A stretch of 15,399 nucleotides of DNA from Bacillota bacterium (lineage in GTDB: Bacteria > Bacillota > Clostridia > Peptostreptococcales > Anaerovoracaceae), in assembly GCA_016283945.1 (NCBI GenBank), contig JAEENW010000233.1, forward strand, positions 1 through 15,399. Reading direction: 5' to 3'. This document shows, piece by piece, positions 13,980-15,399 of this stretch; within the stretch, counting starts at the first letter, position 1, and each line of letters starts with the position of its first letter. Made by a program: the position numbers and the translations under genes. The notes beneath the pieces are model-generated. The model saw nothing but the letters and a program-made list of their open reading frames with translations, did not search any database and was not told the origin of the DNA.

Positions 13980-14651
13980 ATGGATAGACTTCAATACAAT
14001 AAGACAGTGAACAACCTGGGAAGGGTCATGGTCTTCATCTGCGTAGTCGCCTTCATGCTCCCCGCATTCGCGATCTCCGCGGTATACAAGACCCCGATCG
14101 ACTGGGGCATGGTCGTCAAGGCCGGTATGCCTCTGTTCCTCACCTTCGTTCCCTCCGCCATCGCGGAGAACCTCTCCTACGCTCCGATCCTCGGCTCCGC
14201 CGGACTCTTCGTAGCGTGCATCACCGGTAACCTCGGAAACATGAAGCTGCCCGCCGCCATGAACGCCATGCAGCTCATCGACGAGAACCCCGGCACCGAG
14301 AAGGCCGACCTCGCTTCCGTAATAGCGATCTGTTCCGCCTCCGTGGTGACCATGTGCATCACCACTCTCGGAATGATCTTCCTCGCCCCGATCGCGGCTC
14401 CGCTGCTCTCCACTCCGGCTCTGCAGCCCGCGTTCAACAACATGGTACCTGCCCTTCAGGGCGCCATCCTCTTCCCGATGCTGGCGAGAAACCCGAAGGG
14501 AGCTATCATGCCCTACTGCCTGGCAATCGCCGCTCTTCTGATCCTCGGAAGATCCAGCTACTCCAGCAACCAGGGCTTCGTCATGATCGGCGTCATCCTC
14601 ACCTGCGTCATCGTGACCTACTTCATGCACAAGAACGACAACAAGAAGTAG
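13980..14651 (+). CDS. Multi-pass membrane protein, partner of the DUF5058-like protein
   Basis: 223-residue hydrophobic protein with six or seven likely membrane segments (near 16-38, 46-62, 66-86, 108-138, 148-160, 165-180 and 188-212) and a short basic tail HKNDNKK, placing the C-terminus probably inside. Conserved-looking loops include AENLSYAPILGSAGLFVACI and GNLGNMKLPAAMNAMQLIDE, with small and polar residues as in transporter re-entrant loops. I do not recognise the family. An in-frame TTG four codons upstream is rejected in favour of the ATG at 13980, which has GGAGG six bases upstream. Translated from the same mRNA as the DUF5058-like gene. I infer that the two form a heteromeric carrier for the substrate handled by the nitrilase. 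Confidence 0.75.
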   Translation: MDRLQYNKTVNNLGRVMVFICVVAFMLPAFAISAVYKTPIDWGMVVKAGMPLFLTFVPSAIAENLSYAPILGSAGLFVACITGNLGNMKLPAAMNAMQLIDENPGTEKADLASVIAICSASVVTMCITTLGMIFLAPIAAPLLSTPALQPAFNNMVPALQGAILFPMLARNPKGAIMPYCLAIAALLILGRSSYSSNQGFVMIGVILTCVIVTYFMHKNDNKK

Positions 14652-14675
14652 TCCCATACTCCGGCCTGACCGGCT

Positions 14676-14716
14676 GCCCCGCGTCCCCTTTTACGAGGGC
14701 GCGGGGCTTTTGTTTT
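14676..14716 (+). terminator. Rho-independent terminator of the membrane-protein operon
   Basis: GCCCCGCG (14676-14683) pairs with CGCGGGGC (14700-14707), then CCC with GGG after one bulged T, around a nine-base loop. TTTTGTTTT follows (14708-14716). It lies 24 bases past the stop codon. Confidence 0.9.
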
Positions 14717-14738
14717 AGGCGCGGGCTCTAAATAATAA

Positions 14739-14768
14739 TTGATGGATTTTTCGCCGCTTTTGTAATAT
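14739..14768 (+). promoter_or_regulatory. Candidate promoter of the MFS transporter gene
   Basis: TTGATG (14739-14744), an 18-base spacer, and TAATAT (14763-14768). About 85 bases of leader follow, with GC-rich arms GCGCGG (from about 14774) and CCGCGC (from about 14802) that could fold. Confidence 0.55.
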
Positions 14769-14857
14769 ACTGTGCGCGGCAAAAATAAGACAATATAAGA
14801 CCGCGCTGCCGGGAAAACGATGCGGCGCTGAACGGAAAAGAAAGGAGACTCGTGCCA

Positions 14858-15399
14858 ATGGCAGAGAAAAAGAGACCGCTCGACCGCAGGATGCTCGTAT
14901 TCTACGCGGTGCTCGCGGTGTTCTGCGCGGCTTCCAGCTTCGCGCACCCCGTCACCCCGACCCTCATAGTCGAGAGGAACCTGGACAGCTCGATGTTCGG
15001 CATCGCGCTCGCCGCCATGATGACCGTAAACTTCCTCTTCGCGCCCTTCTGGGGCAAGATGTGCGGCTACGTTCCCACGAAGAGGCTCATGCTCATAGGC
15101 TGCATAGGCTACAGCATAGGCCAGGCCATATTCGGCGCCGCCACCAGCGAGGCCATGGTCGTGGGAGGCAGGGCCTTCGCGGGCATCTTCACCTCCGCGG
15201 TCTTCACCGCCTGCTCCAACTACGTGGTCAACACCAGCAGTCCCGAGGACAGGGGCTCCAACCTGACCGTATACGCGACGGTGCAGAACGTCTCCTTCGC
15301 CGTGGGCTTCTTCATCGGGGGAATGCTCGGGCTGATCTCCGTGGAAGCCGCCTTCATCGCTCAGGTAGTGCTCCTGGCGGCCTCGGGCTTCTTCCTCTA
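14858..15399 (+). CDS. MFS transporter, N-terminal part
   Basis: Open to the end of the window: 180 codons translated. The basic N-terminus (MAEKKRPLDRRM) is followed by TM1 (about 12-32) and TM2 (about 46-66). The MFS motif-A region GKMCGYVPTKRLML (about 66-79) lies in the loop between TM2 and TM3. Then come TM3, a TM4 carrying GGRAFAGIFTSAVF, and TM5-6 up to the edge. This is the usual layout of the first six helices of a drug- or metabolite-type major facilitator protein; the substrate cannot be told. AAAGGAG lies ten bases before this ATG. An in-frame GTG two codons upstream (14852) sits four bases from the same site and is a possible alternative start. It has its own promoter and follows a strong terminator, so it is separate from the membrane-protein operon. 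Confidence 0.85.
   Translation, partial: MAEKKRPLDRRMLVFYAVLAVFCAASSFAHPVTPTLIVERNLDSSMFGIALAAMMTVNFLFAPFWGKMCGYVPTKRLMLIGCIGYSIGQAIFGAATSEAMVVGGRAFAGIFTSAVFTACSNYVVNTSSPEDRGSNLTVYATVQNVSFAVGFFIGGMLGLISVEAAFIAQVVLLAASGFFL

Noticed and set aside
13245..14657. 470-codon minus-strand open frame opposite the membrane-protein pair
   Set aside because: In-register shadow; it spans two well-supported plus-strand genes with good ribosome binding sites.
14618..14947. 109-codon minus-strand frame
   Set aside because: Crosses the plus-strand terminator, promoter and MFS start; no ribosome binding site or recognisable content.

Overview
The window is about 57% GC by impression and reads as chromosomal DNA of a Clostridia-type Bacillota. 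Support for this: strong AGGAGG ribosome binding sites, an infC-rpmI-rplT operon with an attenuator-like leader, U-tailed terminators, TTGACA/TAATAT-type promoters, and genes typical of anaerobes that live on peptides and amino acids. I cannot name the species. No IS element, prophage, tRNA, rRNA or CRISPR array was seen.

Layout. Positions 1-4491 (minus strand) hold a sodium/glutamate symporter (gltS-like) followed by two tandem 478-residue M20 amidohydrolases of the AbgB (p-aminobenzoyl-glutamate hydrolase) type. The symporter has its own promoter and a strongly folded leader, and a U-tailed hairpin lies between it and the hydrolases. Positions 4492-4915 are non-coding, rich in dyad symmetry and AT-rich on the symporter side. 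Positions 4916-7209 (minus) hold a MalY/PatB-type PLP C-S lyase followed by a TPR-like protein. Its upstream gap contains a 106-nt imperfect inverted repeat. Positions 7426-8418 (minus) hold an M19 membrane dipeptidase. Positions 8469-9882 (minus) are the infC-rpmI-rplT operon with promoter, attenuator leader and terminator; infC starts at a rare ATT codon.

Positions 9897-14716 form the least ordinary part. A LysR regulator lies downstream of a 601-residue protein made of two complete nitrilase (C-N hydrolase) domains, both on the minus strand. Divergent from them, on the plus strand, is a two-gene membrane-protein operon (a DUF5058-like protein plus an unrecognised partner). A 418-bp region separates the two arms and carries two direct copies of a 21-nt repeat (19 of 21 matching), one in each presumed 5' leader. 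I infer a LysR-controlled module for uptake and hydrolysis of some amide or nitrile; this is a hypothesis. Positions 14717-15399 carry a promoter and the first 180 codons of an MFS transporter that runs off the end.

The genes together suggest scavenging of small peptides and amides: dipeptide cleavage (M19), release of glutamate from N-acyl or aminobenzoyl conjugates (M20) beside glutamate uptake (GltS), sulfur amino acid breakdown (PatB-like), and amide hydrolysis (double nitrilase). Start codons were chosen by ribosome binding site and family alignment, and in several genes they lie inside the longest possible frame.
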